Shown: in pieces, positions 6,465-13,910 of the stretch
Layout: the number at the start of each line of letters is the position of its first letter
How positions within the stretch are numbered: the first letter of the stretch is position 1
Source: Limiplasma sp045540635
Lineage (GTDB): Bacteria > Bacillota > Clostridia > Christensenellales > Aristaeellaceae
Assembly: GCA_045540635.1 (NCBI GenBank)
Contig: JAZQHO010000016.1
Coordinates: 1 to 16,165, forward strand
DNA: 16,165 nucleotides
Direction: 5' to 3'
Position numbers and translations under genes: made by a program
Notes under the pieces: generated by a model
What the model saw: the letters and a program-made list of their open reading frames with translations, nothing else
Database searches by the model: none
What the model was told of the DNA's origin: nothing

Positions 6465-7403
6465 GTGGAGCATAAAGTGGATATTCAGAGCATTTTTGGA
6501 GAGGAGAGCGCAGCAAACCGATGGAAGGAGGCCTCCGGCACGGAGCAGCAGCTGGATGGCATGTGCGACGCTCTGGAGAATGCCCGCAAGGTGGTTGCCA
6601 GCCGCTGCTATGGCGACCAGACCTGTATTGATGCATCCAACGCTCTGTTCCAGCAGGTAAGAGCCGGGCTGGATACCACCCGGAAGGCGCTTGCCACCCT
6701 TACGCTCACCCGGCAAGCCTCGCAGGAGGCGCAGCAGAAGCAGAGCCCGTGGGTGCTTCCTGCGCTGCTGGCTGGGGCTGCGGTGTGCTGCATTCTTTCA
6801 GTGTCGTTCCGGCTCGGCTTTCTGAAGTCTTTTATGGCGGTGCTGGCTGCTGTGCTGGTGGCATTTGCACTGTTGAAGGCGCTGCTGGATATCTGGCATC
6901 TGGTGGATCTGCCTGCGCTGGTCAGAAAGGTGGCGGGCATCATTCCTGTCAAGAAATTGCGCAAGTGGGTCGAAAAGTGGGCGGGCACGCTGCCCGGCCC
7001 CGCAGCTGTGGAGAAGCCCGGCACTGCCGCCATGGCGCTGGATACGGCAGCAATGGAGGACAGCCTGACCGCTCAGCTTATGCTGATCGAGCAAAACCTG
7101 CCCATGTTCACCGAGCAGCCCCAGACCGTGGTGCATCCCGGCGGCGATGAGCTGTGGCCGCTGGTGCGCACCATGCTGCAGACCAAATATACCGCCGGGG
7201 CGGTGTTCCCGGAGCGTGTGGAGGAAGAGCTGGAGAGCTTCCTCGCCGGCAACGGGATGTCGCTGGTGGAATACAGCGCAGAAAACGCCCAGCTTTTTAC
7301 CACGCAGACCATGGATGAGACCTTCACCATCTTCCCCGCCGTGCTGAAGGATGGCAAGGTGCTGGAGAGGGGACGTGCTGCCGTGGCACAGAAGGAGGTC
7401 TGA
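6465..7403 (+). CDS. Membrane-hairpin protein with possible GrpE-like C-terminus (operon gene A)
   Basis: I do not recognise this 312-residue protein as a named family. Residues 1-92 are helical and polar. Two hydrophobic segments (about 96-114 and 120-142) with a short R/K-containing turn make a membrane hairpin that should leave both ends in the cytoplasm. Residues 143-225 are a linker with a basic patch. Residues 228-312 consist of helices and then strands ending in LKDGKVLERGRAAV, which is reminiscent of the beta domain of the nucleotide exchange factor GrpE. That likeness is weak by eye, but it fits the neighbouring Hsp70 gene, whose start is 3 bases downstream. The start is a GTG with a perfect AAAGGAGG 9 bases upstream. 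My inference is a membrane-bound partner or exchange factor for the Hsp70-like ATPase. A plain membrane anchor of unknown function is the alternative. Confidence 0.85.
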   Translation: MEHKVDIQSIFGEESAANRWKEASGTEQQLDGMCDALENARKVVASRCYGDQTCIDASNALFQQVRAGLDTTRKALATLTLTRQASQEAQQKQSPWVLPALLAGAAVCCILSVSFRLGFLKSFMAVLAAVLVAFALLKALLDIWHLVDLPALVRKVAGIIPVKKLRKWVEKWAGTLPGPAAVEKPGTAAMALDTAAMEDSLTAQLMLIEQNLPMFTEQPQTVVHPGGDELWPLVRTMLQTKYTAGAVFPERVEEELESFLAGNGMSLVEYSAENAQLFTTQTMDETFTIFPAVLKDGKVLERGRAAVAQKEV

Positions 7404-7406
7404 CCC

Positions 7407-9137
7407 ATGCAGGAGTTCTATCTGGGTATCGATATCGGTGACGGCGAGACTTCCGTCGCTGTGCTCACCGAGCATGCCGTAGCCCCGCTCACGGTGGATC
7501 TGGGCTGCCTTGACCACAGCATCCTCAGCGCCGTGGGCACCGCCCCGGACGGCAGCTATGTGATCGGCGAGGATGTGCTGCTCAAGGACGATGTAAAGGA
7601 TCGCAGCGTGCGCTTCAAGAGCCGCTTTCTCAAAGGCACCGCCAATGAGGATATCCTGCGCTTTGCCAAGGGGGTGGCGGCGGCGATCAACCGGTATTCC
7701 GGTCTGGTGGCGGAGGGCAATGTGCTGCACTATGCAGTGGGCTGTCCCACCGGTGCGGGCTGGTCGGAGGACAAGCGCCATGCCTATGCCGACCTGATCC
7801 GTATGGCGATCCCTGTGCCGGAGCTGCCTGTGGGCGAGTCCCGTGCAGCCTTCCTTTACACCAACTACAGCGGCAGCTTGGGCGTTTCGCCCAAGCTGCT
7901 GGAGGGCAGTGTGCTGGTGGTGGACATGGGCTCCTCCACCACCGATCTGGCCTATGTGGTGCGCGGCGAGGATCAGACCAAGACCATGGCAGAGTTCGGC
8001 GCAGCCTTTCTGGGCGGCGGCCTGATCGATCAGGCGATTCTGGAACGCTGCGTGGCGCTGCATCCGCAGGCGGATGAGATCCGTGCCCTGTTTGCCCGGG
8101 AGCCCAGCGTCAGAACGGCCTGCGAGATCGATGCCCGCCGACTCAAGGAAGGCTTCTTTACCGCCCGCAGGGAGCAGAAGCCCTTTGCAGGTAAGGCGTG
8201 GGAGGATCTCTACTGCGGCAGGACAGCTGCCTCCCACACCACGCTCAAGCTTTTTGTAACCGAAGAGATGATGGATGAGATCCTCAATGCGCCCCTGCCC
8301 GACAGCGAACTTTCCTACCTGCAGACCTTCGACCGCCAGCTGGAGACGGCTGTCCGGCTGACGGAGGCAGCCCCGCCGCAGCTTGTTATTCTTACGGGCG
8401 GCGCCAGCCGCATGGGCTTTGTGGGCGAGCATGTTGCGAAGTTCTTTCCCCACGCCACCATCGGCGCCTGCCCGGAGCCGGAGTTTTCCATTGCCAAGGG
8501 GCTTGCCTTTGCCTGCCGGGTGGATCACCGCATGCGGCGTTTCCGCAGCGACGTGAACCGCCTGATGGAGACCGGCGAGTTTGACCGGGAGCTGGATCAG
8601 GCGTTGCCGGGGCTGGTGGAGCGGCTTTGCAGCGCCATCGTGCCTCACTATGTAAAGCATCTCTTCCTGCCGCTGGCTGCCTCCACCGAGGCGGGTCAGC
8701 CCCTGAGAGATGCGCTGGAGAAGGCCTCTCCCGCTTTCTTTGCCTCAGAGACCATGCAGGTGCTCATCGATGCTCAGCTTGCCGACTGGATGCGGAGCGC
8801 CATGCCCAACCTGAAGGAGCAGATCCGGCGGCTGTGCAGGCAGTACAGCGTGGATGAATCCACGATCCCTGTTCCCAAGGCGGAAAACGTGGAGCTTCGC
8901 ATGCCGGAGGTGCCCATCCATTTCGTCATCAATGTGCTGCTCACCATCCCCGGTGTGGGCAGTCTTGTGGCGGGCATGCTGCGCAAGCACTACATCGCCA
9001 GTGCGGAAAAACGCCTCAGGGATGATATGCTCAGCCGCAGCGGCGCTTTCTATATGGATTTCCGCTCCACGCTCAAGGAGTGCATCAAGACCGAGGTGGA
9101 CGACCGTGCCCGCCGGGTGCAGATCCCTATTATGTAA
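7407..9137 (+). CDS. Hsp70/actin-fold ATPase with atypical C-terminus (operon gene B)
   Basis: This is a 576-residue protein of the Hsp70/actin ATPase superfamily. Phosphate-1 is LGIDIGDGETSVAV (about 6-19, D9). Phosphate-2 is VVDMGSSTTDLAYV (about 171-184, D173). The adenosine motif is VILTGGASRMG (about 328-338). The ATPase domain ends near residue 390. The last 185 residues are helical and lack the beta-sandwich substrate-binding domain and EEVD-type tail of DnaK. They include a hydrophobic stretch at about 503-525 (HFVINVLLTIPGVGSLVAG) that might touch membrane or a partner. The AAGGAGG site overlaps the stop of gene A, with 8 bases to the ATG. It should bind and hydrolyse ATP and change conformation; its client is unknown. 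The dynamin-like proteins and the peptidase in the same operon are the obvious candidates. Confidence 0.88.
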   Translation: MQEFYLGIDIGDGETSVAVLTEHAVAPLTVDLGCLDHSILSAVGTAPDGSYVIGEDVLLKDDVKDRSVRFKSRFLKGTANEDILRFAKGVAAAINRYSGLVAEGNVLHYAVGCPTGAGWSEDKRHAYADLIRMAIPVPELPVGESRAAFLYTNYSGSLGVSPKLLEGSVLVVDMGSSTTDLAYVVRGEDQTKTMAEFGAAFLGGGLIDQAILERCVALHPQADEIRALFAREPSVRTACEIDARRLKEGFFTARREQKPFAGKAWEDLYCGRTAASHTTLKLFVTEEMMDEILNAPLPDSELSYLQTFDRQLETAVRLTEAAPPQLVILTGGASRMGFVGEHVAKFFPHATIGACPEPEFSIAKGLAFACRVDHRMRRFRSDVNRLMETGEFDRELDQALPGLVERLCSAIVPHYVKHLFLPLAASTEAGQPLRDALEKASPAFFASETMQVLIDAQLADWMRSAMPNLKEQIRRLCRQYSVDESTIPVPKAENVELRMPEVPIHFVINVLLTIPGVGSLVAGMLRKHYIASAEKRLRDDMLSRSGAFYMDFRSTLKECIKTEVDDRARRVQIPIM

Positions 9138-9166
9138 ACAAAGACCCCCCTAAGGAGGCAGGCCAG

Positions 9167-10096
9167 ATGGAATATGTAAATCCCACCAGCAGGCTCCAGC
9201 AGGCTCCCTACCCGGTCATCGGTTTTGCGGAGCATGTCAGAAGCCGTCTGGAGGCTCTCTACAGCCCTATTCAGCCCCCGCCCTATGCCCTTTCGGAAGA
9301 GAAGGTACAGCTGGAAGCGCTCAGCGCCCATGTAAAGAAGGATCCTTACCGCTTTTTTGAAGATTACAACGCCAGCGTCAACCAGAAACTTGCCGGTCTC
9401 AAAGCTGGTATGATCACCCGTCTGTCCGATCCTCTGCTGTACGATTGCATGGAGGACTGCTGTGCGGCGCTGGGCTTTGGCAGCCTTGCCGGGTACACCT
9501 ACGAGCCGGAGCAGGAGGGCATGGTCTATAATGCCTTTGCCACCGGGTATATGGATATGAGCTGGGTCATGCTCAGCAGCGCATACCGGCGGCAGAACCT
9601 GCTTTCCGATCTGGAGCTTACCTTCCTGTTGGGGCATGAGCTGGGACATGTGGCCGGTATGCACAGCTCTGTAGCCAGCGTTTTGAAGCAGAAGCCGGAG
9701 AGCGCCCGGGCGCACGAATATACCGCCGATCGCGGTGGCCTTCTGGCAGTGCTGTGGCGGCTGGCCCGGCGGGAGCCGGATCTCCCTCCGGAGGAAATGT
9801 ACCAAAAAGCGTTGGAGGCCTCCACAGGTCTGCTTCACAAGCAGTACATCCTGCACCGTTTCGCCGCTTCTGAGCCGTGGGATCGGCAGACATTGGAGGC
9901 GAAGCTCACCGACCCCGCCTGCGCCGTGCCGGAAAAGCCCGCAGGCCGCAAGGACAACCATCCTTCTGCCTCGGAGCGCATCCGGGCGCTTACGGAGTAC
10001 ATCCGCCTGACGGAGTTTGCCAAGTGCATCCACACCATGTGGGGCAGCGGGCATGCAGCCGTTCTGCGTTTCGGAGAGGAGGCAGAGCATGTTTGA
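9167..10096 (+). CDS. Soluble M48-type zinc metallopeptidase (operon gene C)
   Basis: This 309-residue protein carries a gluzincin active site, HELGH (H157, E158, H161), and a downstream EYTAD motif whose E184 is the expected third zinc ligand. This matches peptidase family M48 (HtpX/Oma1/Ste24 relatives). Unlike HtpX or Ste24 it has no membrane segment or signal peptide, so it is predicted to be cytosolic. The N-terminal 120 residues are helical and the C-terminus beyond about 225 is charged. The ATG at 9167 is preferred because TAAGGAGG lies 8 bases upstream; an in-frame ATG at 9080 would overlap the Hsp70-like gene by 58 bases. Its end overlaps the next gene by 8 bases. M48 enzymes often act in membrane-protein quality control. 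A role in cutting dynamin-like or membrane-associated substrates here is inferred. Confidence 0.88.
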   Translation: MEYVNPTSRLQQAPYPVIGFAEHVRSRLEALYSPIQPPPYALSEEKVQLEALSAHVKKDPYRFFEDYNASVNQKLAGLKAGMITRLSDPLLYDCMEDCCAALGFGSLAGYTYEPEQEGMVYNAFATGYMDMSWVMLSSAYRRQNLLSDLELTFLLGHELGHVAGMHSSVASVLKQKPESARAHEYTADRGGLLAVLWRLARREPDLPPEEMYQKALEASTGLLHKQYILHRFAASEPWDRQTLEAKLTDPACAVPEKPAGRKDNHPSASERIRALTEYIRLTEFAKCIHTMWGSGHAAVLRFGEEAEHV

Positions 10097-11738
10097 GCAG
10101 CTTTTTGAGATCCTTCGCAAAAGCCCTGTGGATCTGAGCAGCATCACAGCCGCCAGCGGTAAGACCGGGGAGAAACAGCTGCTGATCGCCGGCGACAGCA
10201 AGGCTTCCGTGCTTTCCCTGCTGGCCTGTGTGGGGGCAGACTGCCCGGAGCTGGCTTTGGTGCAGCAGCCCTGTGTGGTGGAATGCATCCCCGGCAGCGG
10301 GGAGAGCATCCTGCTCACCGGCGCAGAGGGAACCATCCGCTGCACAGGCCTGAGCGATCTGGGCACCCGCCTTTCCTGGCCGGAAAACCGGAATGCAACC
10401 GTGCAGCTTACCTTGGAACATCCGCTTTTCGGGCTTGATCGGCTGGTGTTTGCCATTCTGGACGGCACAGAGTACGCCGCCCAGCTTTCCCATCCGGCTG
10501 CCGCAGCCCGTGGTGCGGTGATCGTGCTCAATGCTTTTGAAGCGCCGCAGAAAGCGGTCTACGATTATGCCAAGTGGCTGGCGGAGGCCTATGGTCTCAG
10601 CGGAGCCGCAGCTGTGGTGGTGCAGGGGCACGGCGATGTGACCCAAACCGCATCTGCCATGATGTGCGCCCTGCAGATGGGTGTTGCAGCGCTGCCCACT
10701 GTTACCTGTGATCTGAACAACGGCTGCGGCGATGTGTTGGGGCAGGTCATGGAGCAGCTCCGGCTCATGGAGAACACCGATGAGAAGGCGCAGGAGCGGG
10801 CCATGGCGCAGCGTGCGCAGAAGCTGCTGCTTGCCGAGAAGGAACGGCTCATGGCGCTGCCCGCCGCCCCTGCCCGCAAACAGCGCAGCCTTGCCGAGTG
10901 CTTTGCGGCAGAGATCCCCGCAGCCCGTATGCGCATCGGTCAGCTTTTCAGCGACGAGCTGAGCAACCAGCTCTACAGCGAGATGCGGGATTTCGGCATC
11001 TATCTGCAACAGAATATCACGGAGCTGCTGGTCAGCGGTGTGGAAGAGCTGGAGGCCGAAGGGGACAGGACGATCCGTACCAAGGAGGCGCTGAGGGCCT
11101 TCAGCCAGAGCTATCTGGATGAGCTGCTTTCCGGTTTCACCCGCCAGCTGATCAGCGGGCTCACCCAAACAGAGCTGCTGCCCCGGACACGGGAGATCTA
11201 CGACCGCATGTTCCGCTGGGCGTGGATCGAGCGCACCGGCAGCGAGGCACCGTCTTTGCGCCAGATGGAGGTGCAGGAACTGCACACCACGGTGGATAAG
11301 CTGCAGCAGCGCAGCAACGCCATTCTTGCCACCCTGCTTACCACCGTCATCCTCTTTCTCTGCCCGGAGTTGAGCCGCAGCAACCGCCTTATTTCTGCGA
11401 TCCACGTGGTGGTGGAGCTGGTGGTTGGCGAGGTGCGGGAAGCCGTTACCAGCCCCAGAACGCTGGCAAAGGAAAAAGGAAAACAACTGGTGGAGGCGCT
11501 GGACGGCATCCTCAGCCAGTATCAGGCCATGGTGACTGACACCATGATCCCGCAGCTGCGGGATGCACTGCTGGGCTGGTTTGAGGAGCAGACACAGCTC
11601 ACCCTCCGGGAGCTTGCCCGCTGCGACAACGAGCAGGCGGAGCGTTTCCGCCGCCAGCAGCAGGAAGCGGAAGCCAATCAGGCCGCCATCGCCACCATCG
11701 ACAGTCTGCTTCTGGAGCTGGTACCGTGGCAGGCGTAA
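10089..11738 (+). CDS. Degenerate dynamin-like protein, predicted pseudo-GTPase (operon gene D)
   Basis: This 549-residue protein has no obvious motif on its own, but lines up without gaps with the G domain of gene F. IAGDSKASVLSLLACV (33-48) matches IAGESSTGKSTLINAF there. The P-loop Gly, Lys and Ser are replaced by Ser, Val and Leu, so GTP binding by the usual mechanism is unlikely. The switch-II strand reads FAILDG (about residues 122-127) instead of FVDTPG, and the G4 strand reads VVVQGHGD. The C-terminal half is helical. It has a hydrophobic segment at about 411-427 and another at about 434-450, where dynamin-like proteins carry the membrane paddle. The ATG at 10089 overlaps the peptidase stop (8 bases) and has GAGGAGG 6 bases upstream; an in-frame ATG at 10017 is less likely. 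It is probably a non-catalytic subunit that co-assembles with E and F. The homology call is by eye. Confidence 0.82.
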   Translation: MFEQLFEILRKSPVDLSSITAASGKTGEKQLLIAGDSKASVLSLLACVGADCPELALVQQPCVVECIPGSGESILLTGAEGTIRCTGLSDLGTRLSWPENRNATVQLTLEHPLFGLDRLVFAILDGTEYAAQLSHPAAAARGAVIVLNAFEAPQKAVYDYAKWLAEAYGLSGAAAVVVQGHGDVTQTASAMMCALQMGVAALPTVTCDLNNGCGDVLGQVMEQLRLMENTDEKAQERAMAQRAQKLLLAEKERLMALPAAPARKQRSLAECFAAEIPAARMRIGQLFSDELSNQLYSEMRDFGIYLQQNITELLVSGVEELEAEGDRTIRTKEALRAFSQSYLDELLSGFTRQLISGLTQTELLPRTREIYDRMFRWAWIERTGSEAPSLRQMEVQELHTTVDKLQQRSNAILATLLTTVILFLCPELSRSNRLISAIHVVVELVVGEVREAVTSPRTLAKEKGKQLVEALDGILSQYQAMVTDTMIPQLRDALLGWFEEQTQLTLRELARCDNEQAERFRRQQQEAEANQAAIATIDSLLLELVPWQA

Positions 11739-11755
11739 GGAAAGGGGAAGGACGT

Positions 11756-13885
11756 ATGATGAATTATACAACCGTTGGTCAGACGCTGGCAGATGTCTCT
11801 CAGGCGCTGAGCCTGCTCACCGGCGACCGGATGACCCGGCAGGTGCTGGAAACCAACGCCATCCATCTCAAGCTGGGTGCCGTGCGGCTGATGCTGCTGG
11901 GCAGCTCCGGCGCAGGCAAAAGCACCATGATCAATGCGCTGCTCCGCTGCATCGCAGTGCCGGAGAGCGGCCTTACCTCCTCGCCCATCCCGGTGTGGTT
12001 CACCGCAGGCGAAAACATGGTCTACAGCATCTACCGGGATACCGACAAGGGCCCGGAGCTGTTGGAGCAGCCGCAGCGGGATCAGTTTATCCGCAAGTAC
12101 TGCTTCAACGTCAACGATATTCTGGACGACAAGCGCACCCGCTTTGAGGATGTGGGCTGGGCCAGCGCAGAGCTGGATTCCGCCCTGCTGCGTGAGACCG
12201 GTATCACACTGATCGATACCCTTGGCATCGGCGTAACGGATGCCGATACCATCAAAACCCTGAAAGTGATCGACAGCGGCGTGGATCTGGTGGTGTTCGT
12301 TACCGCTGACCATGTACAGCTCCAACAGGATGATATCACCTTCCTCAGAGAGAAGGTGCTGGGGCTGGGCGAGCGGCAGGTGCCGTATCCCATCAGCCCT
12401 GCCCAGCTTTTGCTGGTATACAACGATCACGGCGCAGGCGGCACCTATACCCAGATGCAGAGCGCGGTGGATAAGCTGCTGAACGGGCTGGACGAAGAAG
12501 AGATCAGTCGTTTCAAGGAAAACAATCTGGTCATGGTCAATGCGCTGGCAGCCCGGCTTGGGCGCTGCGGCGCATACGATTACCATCACCTTGCCCCGGA
12601 GGGCACGCCGGAGATGCTCACCGCCTCGCTCATCAAGCAGAGCGAGCGGGATAAGCTGGCGCTTACCGAGCGGGCGGAGCAGATCGCCGAGCAGGCAGCC
12701 GTTTTTCAGACCCTGGAGGATAAGGTGCGCACGCTGGCGCACCGGCAGATGCACGGCGGAGATGGGGTGGTCATGCGCCGCATCATCCGTCTGGAACGCA
12801 TTATGAAGGAGATCCGTGCGCAGGCCAGCGCTGCCCTTGGTAAGCTCAAAGGCGACCGGGCGGAGATCCAGCACAAGATCGCCGGGATCCGCCAGCTGCT
12901 TTCCACCTTTGCCGAGGCCAACCGTGAGGTGGATGCGGTCTACGATGAGCAGCGCATGCAGATGCAGGCGGCTGTGGTCAGCACCCTCAACGCCAGTCAG
13001 AGCGCCAAGGATGCCATCGTGGGCAAGATCTACGAGCTGGAGGAAGCCCCTGATTTCATTACCAAAGAAAGCATGGAACGCTTCTTTGAAAGCGAAAGCC
13101 TGGAGCGGGAAAAGACCGTGGAGGAATGGATCCGTATCGTTATGGAGAAAAGCTTCCTGCCCGAGGCAAGCCGCCGCTTCAAGATGACGCTGCTGGAGAC
13201 CACTGCGCAGGAAGGCGACCCCACTTATACCGCAAAGGATACCGTCAGCTGGCAGCTGGCAGAGGCCCGCAGGCTGACCATGCAGCAGGGCGTGCGCATG
13301 AAGAATTTCTGCGATCAGCTTCGCATGAAGGGCGCAGAGGATATCGGCATCAGCGTACCGGATGAGGAGACCATCGAGGTGTGGGCAGCAGAGATGGCCA
13401 CCGCCATGGAGACATCCATCCTCTCCTCTGTTGCCAACCTGCAGGAGGTGGCCTATCGCAAGCTGAACGAGCAGCTGCCGGGCATTGTGCGCAGCATTCT
13501 GGGCAAGGGGCTTTTGCAGGTGATCGGCACATGGTGGACGCGGCTGATGGGCAATGTAAACAAGTTTTGGCTGGCAGTGCGCAACTCTGCCGTGAAGGAT
13601 GCGGCACGGGCTATCAGCGACGAGTGGTTCGATGCCAATCTGGGCAATGCGGGCAACGATATGTTCTTTGGCATCGACAAGGCCTATGCGCAGGTGCAGA
13701 AGAATGTGTTTTTCAGTCTGGATCGCCAGTGCAGGCAGGTGGAGGACTATCTGGATGAGCTGGAGCGGGAACTGGCCTCTACCTCCGGCAGCGAGGCTGC
13801 GGCAGCGGCCCGTTTGCAGCAGGTGGAGGAAGCGCTGGCAGCTCAGAAGGAGCGGCTGGATGCGCTCCGCAACGAGATCGGTTAA
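11756..13885 (+). CDS. Dynamin-like GTPase (operon gene E)
   Basis: This 709-residue dynamin-superfamily-type GTPase has an intact P-loop GSSGAGKST (49-57, K55/S56). A Thr for G2 is likely around LTSSPIPVWF, and the G3 motif is D154-TLG after a hydrophobic strand. The G4 position reads VYNDHG (N223-D224) rather than the usual T/NKxD. Residues from about 300 onward are long helices as in the dynamin stalk. A hydrophobic or amphipathic region with several Trp and Leu lies at about 575-612, a possible membrane-contact paddle. The last 50 residues are an Ala/Glu-rich coiled coil. The ATG at 11756 is chosen because AAGGGGAAGG lies just upstream; an in-frame ATG at 11726 would overlap gene D. Such GTPases polymerise on membranes and drive fusion, fission or repair. 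It probably pairs with the dynamin-like product of gene F, encoded 25 bases downstream. Confidence 0.9.
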   Translation: MMNYTTVGQTLADVSQALSLLTGDRMTRQVLETNAIHLKLGAVRLMLLGSSGAGKSTMINALLRCIAVPESGLTSSPIPVWFTAGENMVYSIYRDTDKGPELLEQPQRDQFIRKYCFNVNDILDDKRTRFEDVGWASAELDSALLRETGITLIDTLGIGVTDADTIKTLKVIDSGVDLVVFVTADHVQLQQDDITFLREKVLGLGERQVPYPISPAQLLLVYNDHGAGGTYTQMQSAVDKLLNGLDEEEISRFKENNLVMVNALAARLGRCGAYDYHHLAPEGTPEMLTASLIKQSERDKLALTERAEQIAEQAAVFQTLEDKVRTLAHRQMHGGDGVVMRRIIRLERIMKEIRAQASAALGKLKGDRAEIQHKIAGIRQLLSTFAEANREVDAVYDEQRMQMQAAVVSTLNASQSAKDAIVGKIYELEEAPDFITKESMERFFESESLEREKTVEEWIRIVMEKSFLPEASRRFKMTLLETTAQEGDPTYTAKDTVSWQLAEARRLTMQQGVRMKNFCDQLRMKGAEDIGISVPDEETIEVWAAEMATAMETSILSSVANLQEVAYRKLNEQLPGIVRSILGKGLLQVIGTWWTRLMGNVNKFWLAVRNSAVKDAARAISDEWFDANLGNAGNDMFFGIDKAYAQVQKNVFFSLDRQCRQVEDYLDELERELASTSGSEAAAAARLQQVEEALAAQKERLDALRNEIG

Positions 13886-13910
13886 GGGAAGTTGAAAGGA
13901 ATGGTTCCGC

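Noticed and set aside
9080..9166. An upstream ATG for the metallopeptidase at 9080
   Set aside because: It would overlap the Hsp70-like gene by 58 bases and lacks a ribosome binding site, whereas the ATG at 9167 has TAAGGAGG just before it.
10017..10088. An upstream ATG for gene D at 10017
   Set aside because: It lies within the peptidase gene without a good ribosome binding site; GAGGAGG precedes the ATG at 10089, and the short stop/start overlap is typical of coupled genes.
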